From: Leptospira chreensis
Lineage (GTDB): Bacteria > Spirochaetota > Leptospiria > Leptospirales > Leptospiraceae
Length of the DNA stretch: 64,000 nucleotides
Reading direction: 5' to 3'
NCBI RefSeq assembly: GCF_016919165.1
Contig: NZ_JAFFPS010000026.1
Location: 124,001-188,000, forward strand
Shown piece after piece: positions 32,354-41,864 of this stretch. The first letter of the stretch is position 1, and each line of letters starts with the position of its first letter. The position numbers and the translations under genes are program-made. The notes beneath the pieces are model-generated. The model searched no databases. It saw only the letters and a program-made list of their open reading frames with translations, and had not been told where the DNA came from.

Positions 32354-34554
32354 AAATCATCGGAAAATGGTTCATTGGGATCAATGAACTCAATGATGGG
32401 GAGTTGGACGGAAAAACAAGTCCTACCTGGTTCTGATTCTATATAAATATTTCCTTTATGTTTTTCTATAATTGATTTGGTAATTCCGAGGCCCATTCCT
32501 GTACCTTCACCGTGGTTCTTTGTGGTAAAGAATGGATCGAAGATTTTTTTCTGAATTTCGGATGGGATTCCTGGGCCATTGTCTATCACCTTAACTTCTA
32601 TCAAATTACCTTTTTTCTCAGTAGTAATCATTAGATTTCCCGTTTGGTTCATGGCTTCCAATCCATTTAAAATCAAATTGGTCCATACGCGAATTAAATC
32701 TTCTGGCCAACCGAGAATGGTGGCATCAGTTAAGAATGTTTTCTTTAAAGAAACTTTTCCTCGCATTTTGTATTGATAGATGGTCAGTACAGTTTCTATA
32801 TTTTCGAGTAGGGTAAAAATCCTTCTTTCTTCTGCCTTCGTTACACGGGAAAAGTTTTTTAGTGCGAGTATGGTTTTTGAGGATCTGTCTACGGCAATCT
32901 GAATGATGGATAGATGGAGTTTGAAATTTTTTTCTTCGAGAATGAGATTGGATAGTTTTTCTTGTCCCGATTTTAACAAATTGATTTCTTCTTCGAAGAG
33001 ATTGGTAATGCCTACATCTAAAAACTTTTCGAGTGTGGCTTCTTCGAATTCCAAACCATTGTCTTTAAAGATTTTTTTAAGATCGGCCTTTTTCTCTTTT
33101 CGTTCTGTATAACTGGCAACGAGTCCAAAATCAGATTGGTAGGTAAACATTCGTTTGATGGTGTTGATTTCGGCCGGGGTCAGTGAAGAATAAATATTTT
33201 CCTTGGAGCCTAAGTTTTTTATTTCGTTGTTTTTGGATTCAATCAAAGTTTCTATCGATGCTTTGATGGCACTCAGTGGATTATTGATTTCATGTGCTAC
33301 ACCGGCTACGAGTTTTCCAAGTTCTGACATTTTTTCAGAAAATACAAGTTTACTTTCCGTATGACTAATCTGTAACAATGCTTTTTCGAGTTCTTCCTTT
33401 TGGGTTTGGATTTCTTTTGTACGTTCCATCACCATGGTTTCTAGTTCTGCATTTTCTTTGGAAACAGATTCTTCTTTTCTCATACGAGTTTGAATTTGAA
33501 ACTTTGAGATGGCAATTGTGAAGATTGTCATTTGTAATGCGGAACCAATTTCGTTCGCAGAACTTAAAAAAGGATAAGAGGGTAAATAACCAAGATTTGT
33601 GAAAATGAGTAAACCGGTGCTGATTTGTTTTACCAAAAAAGCATAAAACAAAACCTTCCCGTTCTCTTTCTTTTGGATCATACAATAGGTGGCATAACCA
33701 AAATATATGGTTGATAGTATCAAACTATTTGCATATATAAATCGAAAGTATAATTGGAGATCAACAATCACAATTAAAATGGAACCCAGTAAAATATAGG
33801 CGTAAAATACGAAATACTTATCTGCATTGGGATATTTCTGTTTAGTGTGGAGAAATTCTCTCAAAAAAAGAATTAACCCAAAAGGAGTTAAAGAAACAAG
33901 ACCCGGAATATAACGATAAAACCAAACATAGTTACTAAATCCATACTCATAAAATAAGCCCGATCTAAGGACGTTTGTAAATAGAACTGAAATTGTAGCA
34001 AAGGTTAATAAAAAATAAATTTTTTCTCTTAAGATGATGTATTGGGTTGCGGAAAGAAGACAAACCAAGATACAAAGTCCAAAGTAGAAACCTTGCCAGA
34101 GCGAAATTGATTTTGTGTATTGTAGTAAATTAAATGCGTCTCTAATTTCGAAATTAATTCTATGGGTATCTTCTGAACGAATTCGGAAACGATAGGTTCC
34201 TTTTTCTAATGCCGGAAAAACAAATCCGCCGGTAAAGGAAACTTCAGGAATCTTTTTTCTAACCAAACCTGTATGGGCTTTTGATACGATCTTTCCGTTC
34301 TGAATGATTTCATAATCCAATTCAGATATCATTCCGTTTTCAAAGTGTAGGTACCGGGAAGGGCTTTCTTCTAGGTCAATTTGGTAATAGTGGCTATCTT
34401 TTGTGAATCCGAAATAGAAGAGGGAATTGTAGTCTTTAGGGCTAAGGTCTGTTTGTTTGGTGTTCGGGTTTGTTCCTAAATGCCAAAGTCCCAAACTTCC
34501 TTCTGCCGCAAGTGCCAAAGGAAGGAAGAGAAGACAAAAAAGAATTCGATACAA
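32350..34554 (-). CDS. 7TMR-DISM sensor histidine kinase (orphan)
   Basis: 734 residues. Signal peptide (1-16), an extracellular 7TMR-DISM beta-domain (about 20-145), seven membrane helices (about 150-352), a coiled coil (355-405) and the kinase core. The phospho-acceptor is His421 (VAHEINNP). The N-box NLILNGLEAM is near 640, with DNGPGIP and GTGMGLG after it. Between H-box and N-box lies a ~215-residue stretch containing a helical insertion, as in the kinase at 1653-3803. No response regulator is adjacent. It probably senses a carbohydrate-like or other periplasmic ligand, by family only. Confidence 0.88.
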   Translation of the reverse strand: MYRILFCLLFLPLALAAEGSLGLWHLGTNPNTKQTDLSPKDYNSLFYFGFTKDSHYYQIDLEESPSRYLHFENGMISELDYEIIQNGKIVSKAHTGLVRKKIPEVSFTGGFVFPALEKGTYRFRIRSEDTHRINFEIRDAFNLLQYTKSISLWQGFYFGLCILVCLLSATQYIILREKIYFLLTFATISVLFTNVLRSGLFYEYGFSNYVWFYRYIPGLVSLTPFGLILFLREFLHTKQKYPNADKYFVFYAYILLGSILIVIVDLQLYFRFIYANSLILSTIYFGYATYCMIQKKENGKVLFYAFLVKQISTGLLIFTNLGYLPSYPFLSSANEIGSALQMTIFTIAISKFQIQTRMRKEESVSKENAELETMVMERTKEIQTQKEELEKALLQISHTESKLVFSEKMSELGKLVAGVAHEINNPLSAIKASIETLIESKNNEIKNLGSKENIYSSLTPAEINTIKRMFTYQSDFGLVASYTERKEKKADLKKIFKDNGLEFEEATLEKFLDVGITNLFEEEINLLKSGQEKLSNLILEEKNFKLHLSIIQIAVDRSSKTILALKNFSRVTKAEERRIFTLLENIETVLTIYQYKMRGKVSLKKTFLTDATILGWPEDLIRVWTNLILNGLEAMNQTGNLMITTEKKGNLIEVKVIDNGPGIPSEIQKKIFDPFFTTKNHGEGTGMGLGITKSIIEKHKGNIYIESEPGRTCFSVQLPIIEFIDPNEPFSDDF

Positions 34555-34581
34555 TCGTTACGGTCTGTTTGTGATTGAATT

Positions 34582-35301
34582 TTATTGTGGAACGATGTTT
34601 GGAGCATTACATTTTAATGTCCCACGAATGATCACAGACTTAGCATCTGTTGTTGTGTTTTGTACCAAACAAGTTTTGTTGTCTGATGTAAAACATTGGG
34701 TTGTAGAAGTTCCTGATGTACAATTTACGCTATCCAATGTATTACAAGAATTGAGAACACTAGTGGAAGAGGATGCTGAATTACTATAAGTTCCGTTGAG
34801 TGTGATCTCTAAGTTAAAGAAAGAAATTTGTTGGGCACTTTGGAGAGCCGTGTCAATATTGATCCCTTGATTGAACCATTCCACAGTTCCTTGCGTTCCT
34901 TGGACTGTTTTTCCGAAAGCACCACCTGCAAGAACAAATCCTTGTTGTGGGTCAATCTTTCCTTGGATCTGCGTGCTATCATATACAAAACGTAAGTTGA
35001 GAGTTTCTTTTGTTTTGAAGATAAGTTGAGAAATCACCGTAAAGCGAGTGTTATTCGTAGTGGAGCTAGAGCCTCCAGTCGTTCCCGTACCGGTTCCAGT
35101 GCCCGTCGTTGCGGTGGTTGCTGGAGTGGCTTGTCCGCAACTGGTAGTGATATCGCTATCCACTTCCCCAAGGAAGTAAAGGGCTGGTTCTCCTTCGGCA
35201 AGGAGTGATACTTCCGCTTTATTTTCGTTTTTTAGACCACAAGCGGCAAAAATTGAGGAAAATGCAAAAAGGATAACAATAGATCGAAACATACCATCCA
35301 A
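34582..35301 (-). CDS. Lipoprotein of unknown function with Thr/Gly-rich linker
   Basis: 239 residues (236 from an ATG at 35292). The signal ends SIFAAC, so it is a predicted lipoprotein. Residues ~55-85 are a low-complexity Thr/Ala/Gly/Ser linker with GTGTGTG repeats. The rest is beta-rich with several Cys in the last third (SCNTLD, VNCTSG, QCFTS, TCLVQ, LKCNAP), probably disulfides. No domain is recognised. It is divergent from the ClC gene with about 20 bases between the starts. Confidence 0.68.
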   Translation of the reverse strand: MDGMFRSIVILFAFSSIFAACGLKNENKAEVSLLAEGEPALYFLGEVDSDITTSCGQATPATTATTGTGTGTGTTGGSSSTTNNTRFTVISQLIFKTKETLNLRFVYDSTQIQGKIDPQQGFVLAGGAFGKTVQGTQGTVEWFNQGINIDTALQSAQQISFFNLEITLNGTYSNSASSSTSVLNSCNTLDSVNCTSGTSTTQCFTSDNKTCLVQNTTTDAKSVIIRGTLKCNAPNIVPQ

Positions 35302-35320
35302 TCGTCACAGGAATTCATTC

Positions 35321-37189
35321 TTGGGTCAAGAGGATTCAGAATTTCCTTGGGAAATTTACACGAATTTACAATCTTGCCCAATGGGGTTAAATTTCGGTCT
35401 AAAGGGAGTGTTTTCTATCCAGGGACCGCGATCGATTTATGTCTATTCCTTACTCATCGGTCTCCTTTCTGGTTTTGGAGCCTATGGATTCAATTGGGCC
35501 TTAACTTGGACAGAATCCTTTACCTTTGGTAACCTTATGGGTTATGACCCTGGAATCCCTTCTGGTGATTTGCATTTCCATTCGATTGGTAGTGCCGGGC
35601 CCATTTCCCCTCTTTGGATTGTTTTTTTACCTGCTGTCGGGGGACTTCTTGTTGGGATCATCACCACCTTCTTTTGTTCGGAAGCGCAAGGTGGCGGGAC
35701 CGACTCTTTAATCTATGCATTCCATTTCAATGAAGGAAAGATTCGGGCCAAAGTTCCGTTTTATAAAGCTCTCGCCACCATACTTACGTTAGGTTCCGGT
35801 GGATCAGGGGGAAAGGAAGGACCAACGGCACAAATTGGCGCTGGATTTGGTTCTAGTCTCGCTGGGTTTCTTGGGGCCGGTGCACGTGCGCGAAGGACAT
35901 TGATGTTGGCGGGAACGGCGGGGGGACTTGGGGCCATATTCCGTGCTCCTCTCGGGGGTGCGATCACTGCGGTGGAGATGGTCTACCAAGAAGACATCGA
36001 AAGTGATTCTTTGGTTCCCTGTATTCTCTCTTCAGTCACCGCATACCTTACTTATACAAGTATTGCAGGAAGTGGTTCTTTATTTTCTGCACAAGAGTAT
36101 AGCCTTCATGATTACAGGCACATCCCATTATACATTGTTCTTGGTCTTCTTTGTTATGTGGTCGGATACTTTTTTGTTAAGGTATACCATCTAGTGCAAG
36201 ATTTGTTTTCTAAACTTCCCTTACCGAACTACTTAAAACCAGCGTTTGGTGGACTGATTGTTGGCTGTATTGCTCTTTTGTTTCCTGAAGTTTTAGGTTC
36301 TGGGTTTGGACTCATTCAAAGAATGATCAATGGAGAAGTTCTACAATCCACAAGTTTCGGATTTTCGGGTCCATTTTTTCTTTTGGCTGTTGCCCTTTTC
36401 AAAGTATTTTCTACTTCGCTCACTGTTGGATCGGGAAGCTCCGGTGGATTACTCGGGCCATCCTTTGCCATCGGTGGAATGTTAGGTGCCTTTGTGGGCA
36501 CTATGGCTCAGGTGTTGTTTCCAGAACTTGGTATCATTATTTTCCCCTTTCTTTTGGTAGGTATGGGATCTTTTTTTGCCGGTGTGGCAAGGGCCCCCAT
36601 TGCCGGAATGATTATGGTTTGTGATATGATTGGAAGTTATGAACTTCTACCACCACTCATGATTGTGTCCGTGATTGCAGTGGTATTGTCTCACAGAATT
36701 TCTATTTATCGCAATCAAATCAAAAATAGATTTTTGTCCCCCTCTCATCATTGGGATATGAATCAAGACATTATGGATCGGATTCGTATCACGGATCATT
36801 TTTCTGAGTTTCGTAAGTATGCTATGGTCTCCGAACACCTTTCTCTTACAGAATTACAATCCAATGCACCGGGAATCCAAGCGAGTGATTTCATTTTACT
36901 GGGGGCAGGAGAAGAGTATAAGGGGATTATCTCGCTTAGAAAAAATAGAATCCTTCCAGAATTTGAAGAAGATTTGAAAAACCTGATCACTTGCGGAGAA
37001 ATTGTGCAGGATGTTCCTTCTGTTTGCACGAATGATACTTTGGGCCGAGCCCTCCAAATTCTATTAGAATATGATGTCGACAAACTTGCGATTGTTGAAG
37101 ATGGTAAATGTTTGGGTTATTTGCGGTACATTGATTTGTTCAACGCATACCAAAATGAAGTGAAAAATAAACAGCGTAAGTCAGTATGA
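35321..37189 (+). CDS. ClC-family chloride channel/transporter with CBS domains
   Basis: 622 residues from a TTG with AGGA upstream; an ATG at 35381 is an alternative, giving a protein shorter by 20 residues. The ClC membrane core (about 38-470) has GSGGSGGKEGP with the gating Glu166, and GSGSSGGLLGPSFAIGG as the second selectivity motif. The C-terminal ~150 residues include two CBS motifs, which often bind adenine nucleotides. It moves chloride, possibly with proton exchange given the retained gating Glu. It overlaps the next gene by 4 bases and heads the operon with the protease, 7TM protein and ATP-grasp ligase. Confidence 0.9.
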   Translation: MGQEDSEFPWEIYTNLQSCPMGLNFGLKGVFSIQGPRSIYVYSLLIGLLSGFGAYGFNWALTWTESFTFGNLMGYDPGIPSGDLHFHSIGSAGPISPLWIVFLPAVGGLLVGIITTFFCSEAQGGGTDSLIYAFHFNEGKIRAKVPFYKALATILTLGSGGSGGKEGPTAQIGAGFGSSLAGFLGAGARARRTLMLAGTAGGLGAIFRAPLGGAITAVEMVYQEDIESDSLVPCILSSVTAYLTYTSIAGSGSLFSAQEYSLHDYRHIPLYIVLGLLCYVVGYFFVKVYHLVQDLFSKLPLPNYLKPAFGGLIVGCIALLFPEVLGSGFGLIQRMINGEVLQSTSFGFSGPFFLLAVALFKVFSTSLTVGSGSSGGLLGPSFAIGGMLGAFVGTMAQVLFPELGIIIFPFLLVGMGSFFAGVARAPIAGMIMVCDMIGSYELLPPLMIVSVIAVVLSHRISIYRNQIKNRFLSPSHHWDMNQDIMDRIRITDHFSEFRKYAMVSEHLSLTELQSNAPGIQASDFILLGAGEEYKGIISLRKNRILPEFEEDLKNLITCGEIVQDVPSVCTNDTLGRALQILLEYDVDKLAIVEDGKCLGYLRYIDLFNAYQNEVKNKQRKSV

Positions 37190-37776
37190 GATTCATTAGC
37201 CATTTTATGAAATTTTCACGAGCCCTAGTGGGGCATTTGTTACATCGATTTTTATTCTTACTTGTAGTCGGATATATTTTTTTATTAGCCAATTGTTTTG
37301 GATCCAAACAAATTATTGAGAAAAAACCAGATTCTCATATCAAACCCATCGTCATTCCTCCTCAATATTTAAAACCCATCATTGGTCGAGTGGAATGGGT
37401 TGAATTCCCCAATTGGAAACTCAAACTCCGTGCCAGGGTTGACACTGGTGCCAAATCTTGTTCCATTCATGCAATTAATATTGAAAGGGTCACCGAAAAT
37501 GGAGAGGTATTCGTTTTCTTTGATACCTTTGTGGATGAAAAACCGGTCCGGCTAAAAAGTAAATTTGTCAAAGAAGCAAAAGTGACCAGTACATCCGGGG
37601 TTTCTGAAAATCGAATCATCATCAGCGAAGTGATGAAGATGGGAAAGTATAAAGAGGAAGTGATCATCAATTTGAATGATAGAACTAATTTGACCTATCC
37701 CATCCTTATTGGTCGAAATTATTTAATGGGTAAGTTTTTAGTCGATGTATCCTTATCCCATCAATTAGGGGATTAG
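37186..37776 (+). CDS. RimB-type retropepsin-like protease (PF05618)
   Basis: 196 residues. An N-terminal hydrophobic helix (about 18-37, ending in Cys in ANCFG) anchors it, perhaps as a lipoprotein. The domain (about 62-190) belongs to the family named ATP-dependent zinc protease, actually a retropepsin-like fold: RARVDTGAKSCSIHA carries the Asp-Thr-Gly active-site turn, followed by FDTFVDEKPVRLKSKF and YPILIGRNYL. It overlaps ClC by 4 bases and lies 1 base before the 7TM protein. Family members occur next to RimK-like ligases and may remove glutamate tails or process peptides. Confidence 0.85.
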   Translation: MRFISHFMKFSRALVGHLLHRFLFLLVVGYIFLLANCFGSKQIIEKKPDSHIKPIVIPPQYLKPIIGRVEWVEFPNWKLKLRARVDTGAKSCSIHAINIERVTENGEVFVFFDTFVDEKPVRLKSKFVKEAKVTSTSGVSENRIIISEVMKMGKYKEEVIINLNDRTNLTYPILIGRNYLMGKFLVDVSLSHQLGD

Positions 37777-37777
37777 T

Positions 37778-39364
37778 TTGGATCGCAAAACTTTAATTAC
37801 AGTATCGATACTAATCATTCTGCCTATAGTTTCGATTCTTTATAAGTTGAATGTTGCTGAGTTGTCTTTACTTCCTGTAGAAGTAGATGATACAGTCAAT
37901 TTACAAGTAGTCATTTTGCCAAAAGAAAATGTGGCTCTTTCGGAAGTGACCTTTCCCGTTCCCAAACAATTCATCCAATCGCGAGTCCTTAAATCCAATA
38001 CCAAAGTGGAAGATTTGGATTTTCGATTACAAAAAAAACAATATGGACATTTGGGAATTTGGGAAGGAGAAGATTGGAATTCTTCCATTGGGTATTATGC
38101 AAAAATAAAAATCCTACCATATGCACACTCCAACCCTGAACCAGAAATTCCGAATCCAACGGGAAAACAGGTTACCAAAGAACCATATTACCTATCTCTC
38201 AAAAATTATTCTTCTGAAGAGATACGTTTGGCCAAAAAGTTATTTGAACAAATCCATCCTTATGACAAAGACAATGTTGCGGCCGCTAAACAAATTTATT
38301 ATTTTATTTCTGAAGAAGTTCTAAATACAACCAAAGAGATCACACTCGCCGACACCATTCGTTTGAACAATGGCAGTGCTTACACGCAAGCCATGTTATT
38401 TTCTTTACTTTGTCGAATGAAAGGAATCCAAACAAGAACTGTGGCTGGTTTTGATTTGTCCAAACAAAGTGCAAAAGACAACAAAGCAAAACTCAGTTTC
38501 TGGAATGAGATTCGAATTCATGGGAAATGGTATTTTGTATCTACCTACAAAAATAGTTTTGCGAGTGCTGTGAATGGATACCTTCCTCTTTGGAAATCTG
38601 TGGAGGAAAGAAGATCTCTCGGCGAAGACCCAGCTACATTCCGTTATACGGCATATATCACAAAATCCAATGTCAATCGTTATAATTTTAAAGAGTATAG
38701 TGATGAAGTTGCCTCCAGTAATAGTTTTTTAAGATATTATTCTTTGTATAGCCTACCCACACCGCTGCAGAATTTATTTCGTTTGGTAATCCTCATTCCA
38801 ATTGGGGCCTTGGTTTTGTCTGTGGCTCGGAATATGATTGGGATTCCTACCTTTGGAATTTTCACTCCCATATTGCTTGCTATGTTTTTTTATGAAACCA
38901 ATCTCCTATTTGGGATTAGTTTTTTTCTTTTGATGATTGGTCTTGGTTTTTTTGAAAGGTATGCCTTGGATAAATACTATCTACTCGCAGTGCCTAGGCT
39001 TTCTATTTTACTCACGATCACAGTCATTAGTTTGATTCTATTTTCTGTTCTGAACGAAGAGATTTCTTTTTTCAATCAAATGAGTGTGACTTTGTTCCCT
39101 ATTGTTATCACAACCATTTTTATCGAAAGATTTTCAATTATGATCATTGAAGAAGGTATACTCAATACCTTTGTTACTTTAGCGGGAACGTTACTCATTG
39201 CACTCATCGGTTATATGATTTTTTTCTTTGGTTCTTTACAAATCCTCTTTTTCACTCACCCCGAATTATTACTCGTTGTGATCGCCATCCAAATCCTTCT
39301 TGGACAATACAAAGGGTATCGTGTATCAGAAATCTTTCGGTTTAAGGAAATATTTAAATCGTGA
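37778..39364 (+). CDS. Inactive transglutaminase fused to seven membrane helices (UUP1-type)
   Basis: 528 residues from a TTG. An N-terminal membrane helix (about 6-25) is followed by a periplasmic part with a transglutaminase-like domain (about 165-280), then about seven membrane helices (330-515) starting FRLVILIPIGALVLSV. In the transglutaminase domain the active-site Cys is missing: the equivalent segment reads NNGSAYTQAMLF. So it is probably a binding or sensing module. This architecture is typical of genes that sit with a RimK-like ATP-grasp ligase and a RimB-like protease, exactly as here (1-base gap before, 4-base overlap after). Confidence 0.88.
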   Translation: MDRKTLITVSILIILPIVSILYKLNVAELSLLPVEVDDTVNLQVVILPKENVALSEVTFPVPKQFIQSRVLKSNTKVEDLDFRLQKKQYGHLGIWEGEDWNSSIGYYAKIKILPYAHSNPEPEIPNPTGKQVTKEPYYLSLKNYSSEEIRLAKKLFEQIHPYDKDNVAAAKQIYYFISEEVLNTTKEITLADTIRLNNGSAYTQAMLFSLLCRMKGIQTRTVAGFDLSKQSAKDNKAKLSFWNEIRIHGKWYFVSTYKNSFASAVNGYLPLWKSVEERRSLGEDPATFRYTAYITKSNVNRYNFKEYSDEVASSNSFLRYYSLYSLPTPLQNLFRLVILIPIGALVLSVARNMIGIPTFGIFTPILLAMFFYETNLLFGISFFLLMIGLGFFERYALDKYYLLAVPRLSILLTITVISLILFSVLNEEISFFNQMSVTLFPIVITTIFIERFSIMIIEEGILNTFVTLAGTLLIALIGYMIFFFGSLQILFFTHPELLLVVIAIQILLGQYKGYRVSEIFRFKEIFKS

Positions 39365-40311
39365 TTTCTCTTTTCAAAAAATTTGAAGGGGAGGGTGTCC
39401 TTGGAATCAATCGCAGGATTGGGGAATACATTTTGCCCTACAACCCAAGAGAATATTATCCGCTAGTTGATGATAAATGGAAAACGGCAGAACTGGCGAG
39501 GCAGTTCCATGTTCCCATGCCCTACCATTATGGAGTAGTGGACGCTTTTGGTGGAATCCGGAACACAAGGGAGCTCATTCAAGGTAGACACGGTTTTGTT
39601 GTCAAACCAGCTAACGGTGGTATGGGGAATGGAATCCTTGTCATTACTCGTGAATCGGAATCTAAGAATGGTTCCATTCAATATCATAAGGTAGATGATA
39701 AAACCCTTTCTGAAAAAGAACTGTTACATCATATCTCAGGAATTCTATCGGGATTGTATTCCTTGGATGGAAATTCCGATTCTTGTATTTTACAAGAAAG
39801 ATTGGAATGCCATTCTTTTTTTAAAGAGATTTCTTTTCGTGGGATTCCTGACATTCGTGTGATAGTATTTTTAGGTTATCCTGTAATGGCCATGTTACGT
39901 TTGCCCACAAAGGAATCCGGGGGAAGGGCGAACCTCCACCAAGGAGCACTTGGAGTGGGTGTGGATCTTCGTACAGGAACTCTCACTCATTCGGTATGTA
40001 ATGACAAAATCATTCATCTCCATCCAGACACAAAACAAACATTAAGCGGAAGAATCTTACCTCACTGGGAAACTATTTTGGAGATGGCCTCTCGGTGTTA
40101 CGATATGTCTGGCTTGGGATACTTAGGTGTGGACATCGTACTCGATGAAGCAAGGGGTCCATTGCTCCTCGAAATGAATGCAAGGCCAGGACTTGGAATT
40201 CAAATTGCGAATCGGATGGGGTTACGAGATCGTTTGCAGTTGGTGGAGAAAATCAGAAATTCGGCGGATGGTCCTGCAACCAGAGTCCACCGAATCTTTC
40301 AAGAGTTGTGA
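39361..40311 (+). CDS. Alpha-L-glutamate ligase-like (RimK-type) ATP-grasp protein
   Basis: 316 residues from a GTG that overlaps the 7TM gene by 4 bases. It is an ATP-grasp ligase: KPANGGMGNGILVI is the nucleotide-binding loop, QERLECHSFF, DIRVIVFLG and MNARPGLGIQIA supply the Mg-ATP site, the last with the conserved Asn and Arg. By family it joins glutamate or another amino acid to a carboxylate through an acyl-phosphate. The acceptor is unknown. It closes the ClC, protease, 7TM protein and ligase operon. Confidence 0.88.
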   Translation: MISLFKKFEGEGVLGINRRIGEYILPYNPREYYPLVDDKWKTAELARQFHVPMPYHYGVVDAFGGIRNTRELIQGRHGFVVKPANGGMGNGILVITRESESKNGSIQYHKVDDKTLSEKELLHHISGILSGLYSLDGNSDSCILQERLECHSFFKEISFRGIPDIRVIVFLGYPVMAMLRLPTKESGGRANLHQGALGVGVDLRTGTLTHSVCNDKIIHLHPDTKQTLSGRILPHWETILEMASRCYDMSGLGYLGVDIVLDEARGPLLLEMNARPGLGIQIANRMGLRDRLQLVEKIRNSADGPATRVHRIFQEL

Positions 40312-40320
40312 AAAAAGAAA

Positions 40321-40833
40321 TTAAGCGTTTTGTTTTGCCGTAACAAATACGGTTCTGTTGAGAAATGCCATGGATCCAAAAAGGATTCCAGAATACACTA
40401 AGTCCCCTGCAATCGAGTTTTGGAAAAAAGGAATGGCAAGTGTGAAACAAGTCACAAGTCCGGACCAATCCAAAGTATACATTCCGCTTGTTGCCCAAAC
40501 CGCAAGGTTTGTGAGAACAAAGAAGATTACCGATCCAACCACTGTGAATCCAAAGGATTTGGTAAGAGAAGATCCAATTTGTTTTCCAAAAAGGACTGCC
40601 AGAATCATAAATCCGTAAACCACAGGCATTAGGTCATGAAACCCAATGTAGAAATCGGAAACGAGCATCGCCAAAATAGGAACTAAAAGAGCAAGTCGTC
40701 TGTCTGTCAAATAGGCACCCGAAAACAAAGAAACGGCCAAAATCGGCGTAAAATTCGGTGGGTGTGGTAGGATACGGCTGATGACAGTAGCGATCACCAT
40801 CAGGATGGCAACGGAGACACGGGATTGGAACAT
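40321..40833 (-). CDS. DUF6580-family membrane protein
   Basis: 170 residues with about five membrane helices. The family pattern PHPPNFTPILAVSLFSGAY is near residues 23-41, followed by RRLALLVPILAMLVSDF and a C-terminal AIPFFQNSIAGDLVYSGILFG. DUF6580 proteins resemble small substrate-binding subunits of ECF-type transporters, so uptake of a small molecule is possible; function is unproven. It stands alone, convergent with the ATP-grasp gene and divergent from mazG across a region with a poly-G tract. Confidence 0.78.
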   Translation of the reverse strand: MFQSRVSVAILMVIATVISRILPHPPNFTPILAVSLFSGAYLTDRRLALLVPILAMLVSDFYIGFHDLMPVVYGFMILAVLFGKQIGSSLTKSFGFTVVGSVIFFVLTNLAVWATSGMYTLDWSGLVTCFTLAIPFFQNSIAGDLVYSGILFGSMAFLNRTVFVTAKQNA

Positions 40834-40850
40834 AGGGATAGACTCGTAAA

Positions 40851-40859
40851 GGGGGGGGG
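40851..40859. repeat. Poly-G tract, nine bases
   Basis: Nine G in a row lie between the divergent starts of the DUF6580 gene (40833) and mazG (40917). Such tracts change length by slippage and could alter promoter spacing. No other run this long is apparent nearby. Confidence 0.6.
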
Positions 40860-40916
40860 CTTTCGCAAGATAAAATTTCCGTTTGCTTCCCGCAAGGTTC
40901 GGGAAAAATACAATCA

Positions 40917-41864
40917 GTGAACCCTCCTAATTTTGATTCACCCCTGGAAAACCTACTCGCTTTGACAGCGGACCTCCGTAGCCCGGAAGGTTGTCCTTGG
41001 GACAAAGAACAAACCCATCTTTCTGTCATTCCCCATTTACTCGAAGAAACCTACGAGGTGGTGGATACCATCGAACGAGGTGACGACAACCACCTCAAAG
41101 AAGAACTCGGGGACTTGCTTTTTCAGATCACTTTTCATAGCCAATTGGCAAAAGAACGCGGTGCCTTTGGTTTTGAGGACGTGGCAAATGATGTATTCCA
41201 AAAATTAGTCTTTCGCCATCCTCATGTTTATGGGAGCCAATCTGGAATCAATTCCGGGGAACAGGTTCTTAACCAATGGGATCAGTTAAAACAAAAAGAA
41301 AAAGAATCCAAAGGAAAAACAGATTCTGATAAAAGTATTCTCGCAGGAATTCCGAAAGCACTTCCTGCCATCCAACGTTCTGAAAAAATCCAAAGCAAAG
41401 TCACCAAACAAGGATTTGATTGGCCCACTGTTTCTGGAGTATTTGAAAAGTTTCAGGAAGAAATAGGGGAGCTGGATTTGGAGTTACAATCCAAAGGATC
41501 TTTAGATTCCAAAAAATTATCTTATGACGAAAGAGTGGAAGATGAGTTAGGGGATCTATTCTTTTTATTAGTGAACTTATCTCGCAAACTCTCTATCGAT
41601 CCAGAAACCTGCCTTCGCCGTGCGAATGAAAAGTTTGAGACTCGGTTCCGTATTGTAGAAGACTTAGTTTCTGAAACGGGAAAAACTCTAAAGGATCATT
41701 CCTTAGAGGAACTGGATTTGTTTTGGGACCAAGCAAAGTTACAACTAAAAGCAAAATCCGCAATACCTTCCACGAAAGCTTCCAGTTCCAAAAACACTAC
41801 AATGGAAAACTCTTCCAAGAATGACGAAGGATCCCTGAATCAAGGTTCCCGTCCAAACGAATGA
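40917..41864 (+). CDS. mazG: Nucleoside triphosphate pyrophosphohydrolase MazG
   Basis: 315 residues from a GTG with no strong ribosome site. Two MazG domains: the first (about 10-115) has CPWDKEQTH and EELGDLLFQ, the second (about 140-255) has EEIGELDLE and DELGDLFFLLVNL, the acidic metal-binding helices. It hydrolyses NTPs or dNTPs to monophosphates, cleaning the pool. The last ~35 residues are Ser/Lys/Asn-rich and probably disordered, an extension beyond normal MazG. The stop overlaps the next ATG by 4 bases. Confidence 0.92.
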   Translation: MNPPNFDSPLENLLALTADLRSPEGCPWDKEQTHLSVIPHLLEETYEVVDTIERGDDNHLKEELGDLLFQITFHSQLAKERGAFGFEDVANDVFQKLVFRHPHVYGSQSGINSGEQVLNQWDQLKQKEKESKGKTDSDKSILAGIPKALPAIQRSEKIQSKVTKQGFDWPTVSGVFEKFQEEIGELDLELQSKGSLDSKKLSYDERVEDELGDLFFLLVNLSRKLSIDPETCLRRANEKFETRFRIVEDLVSETGKTLKDHSLEELDLFWDQAKLQLKAKSAIPSTKASSSKNTTMENSSKNDEGSLNQGSRPNE

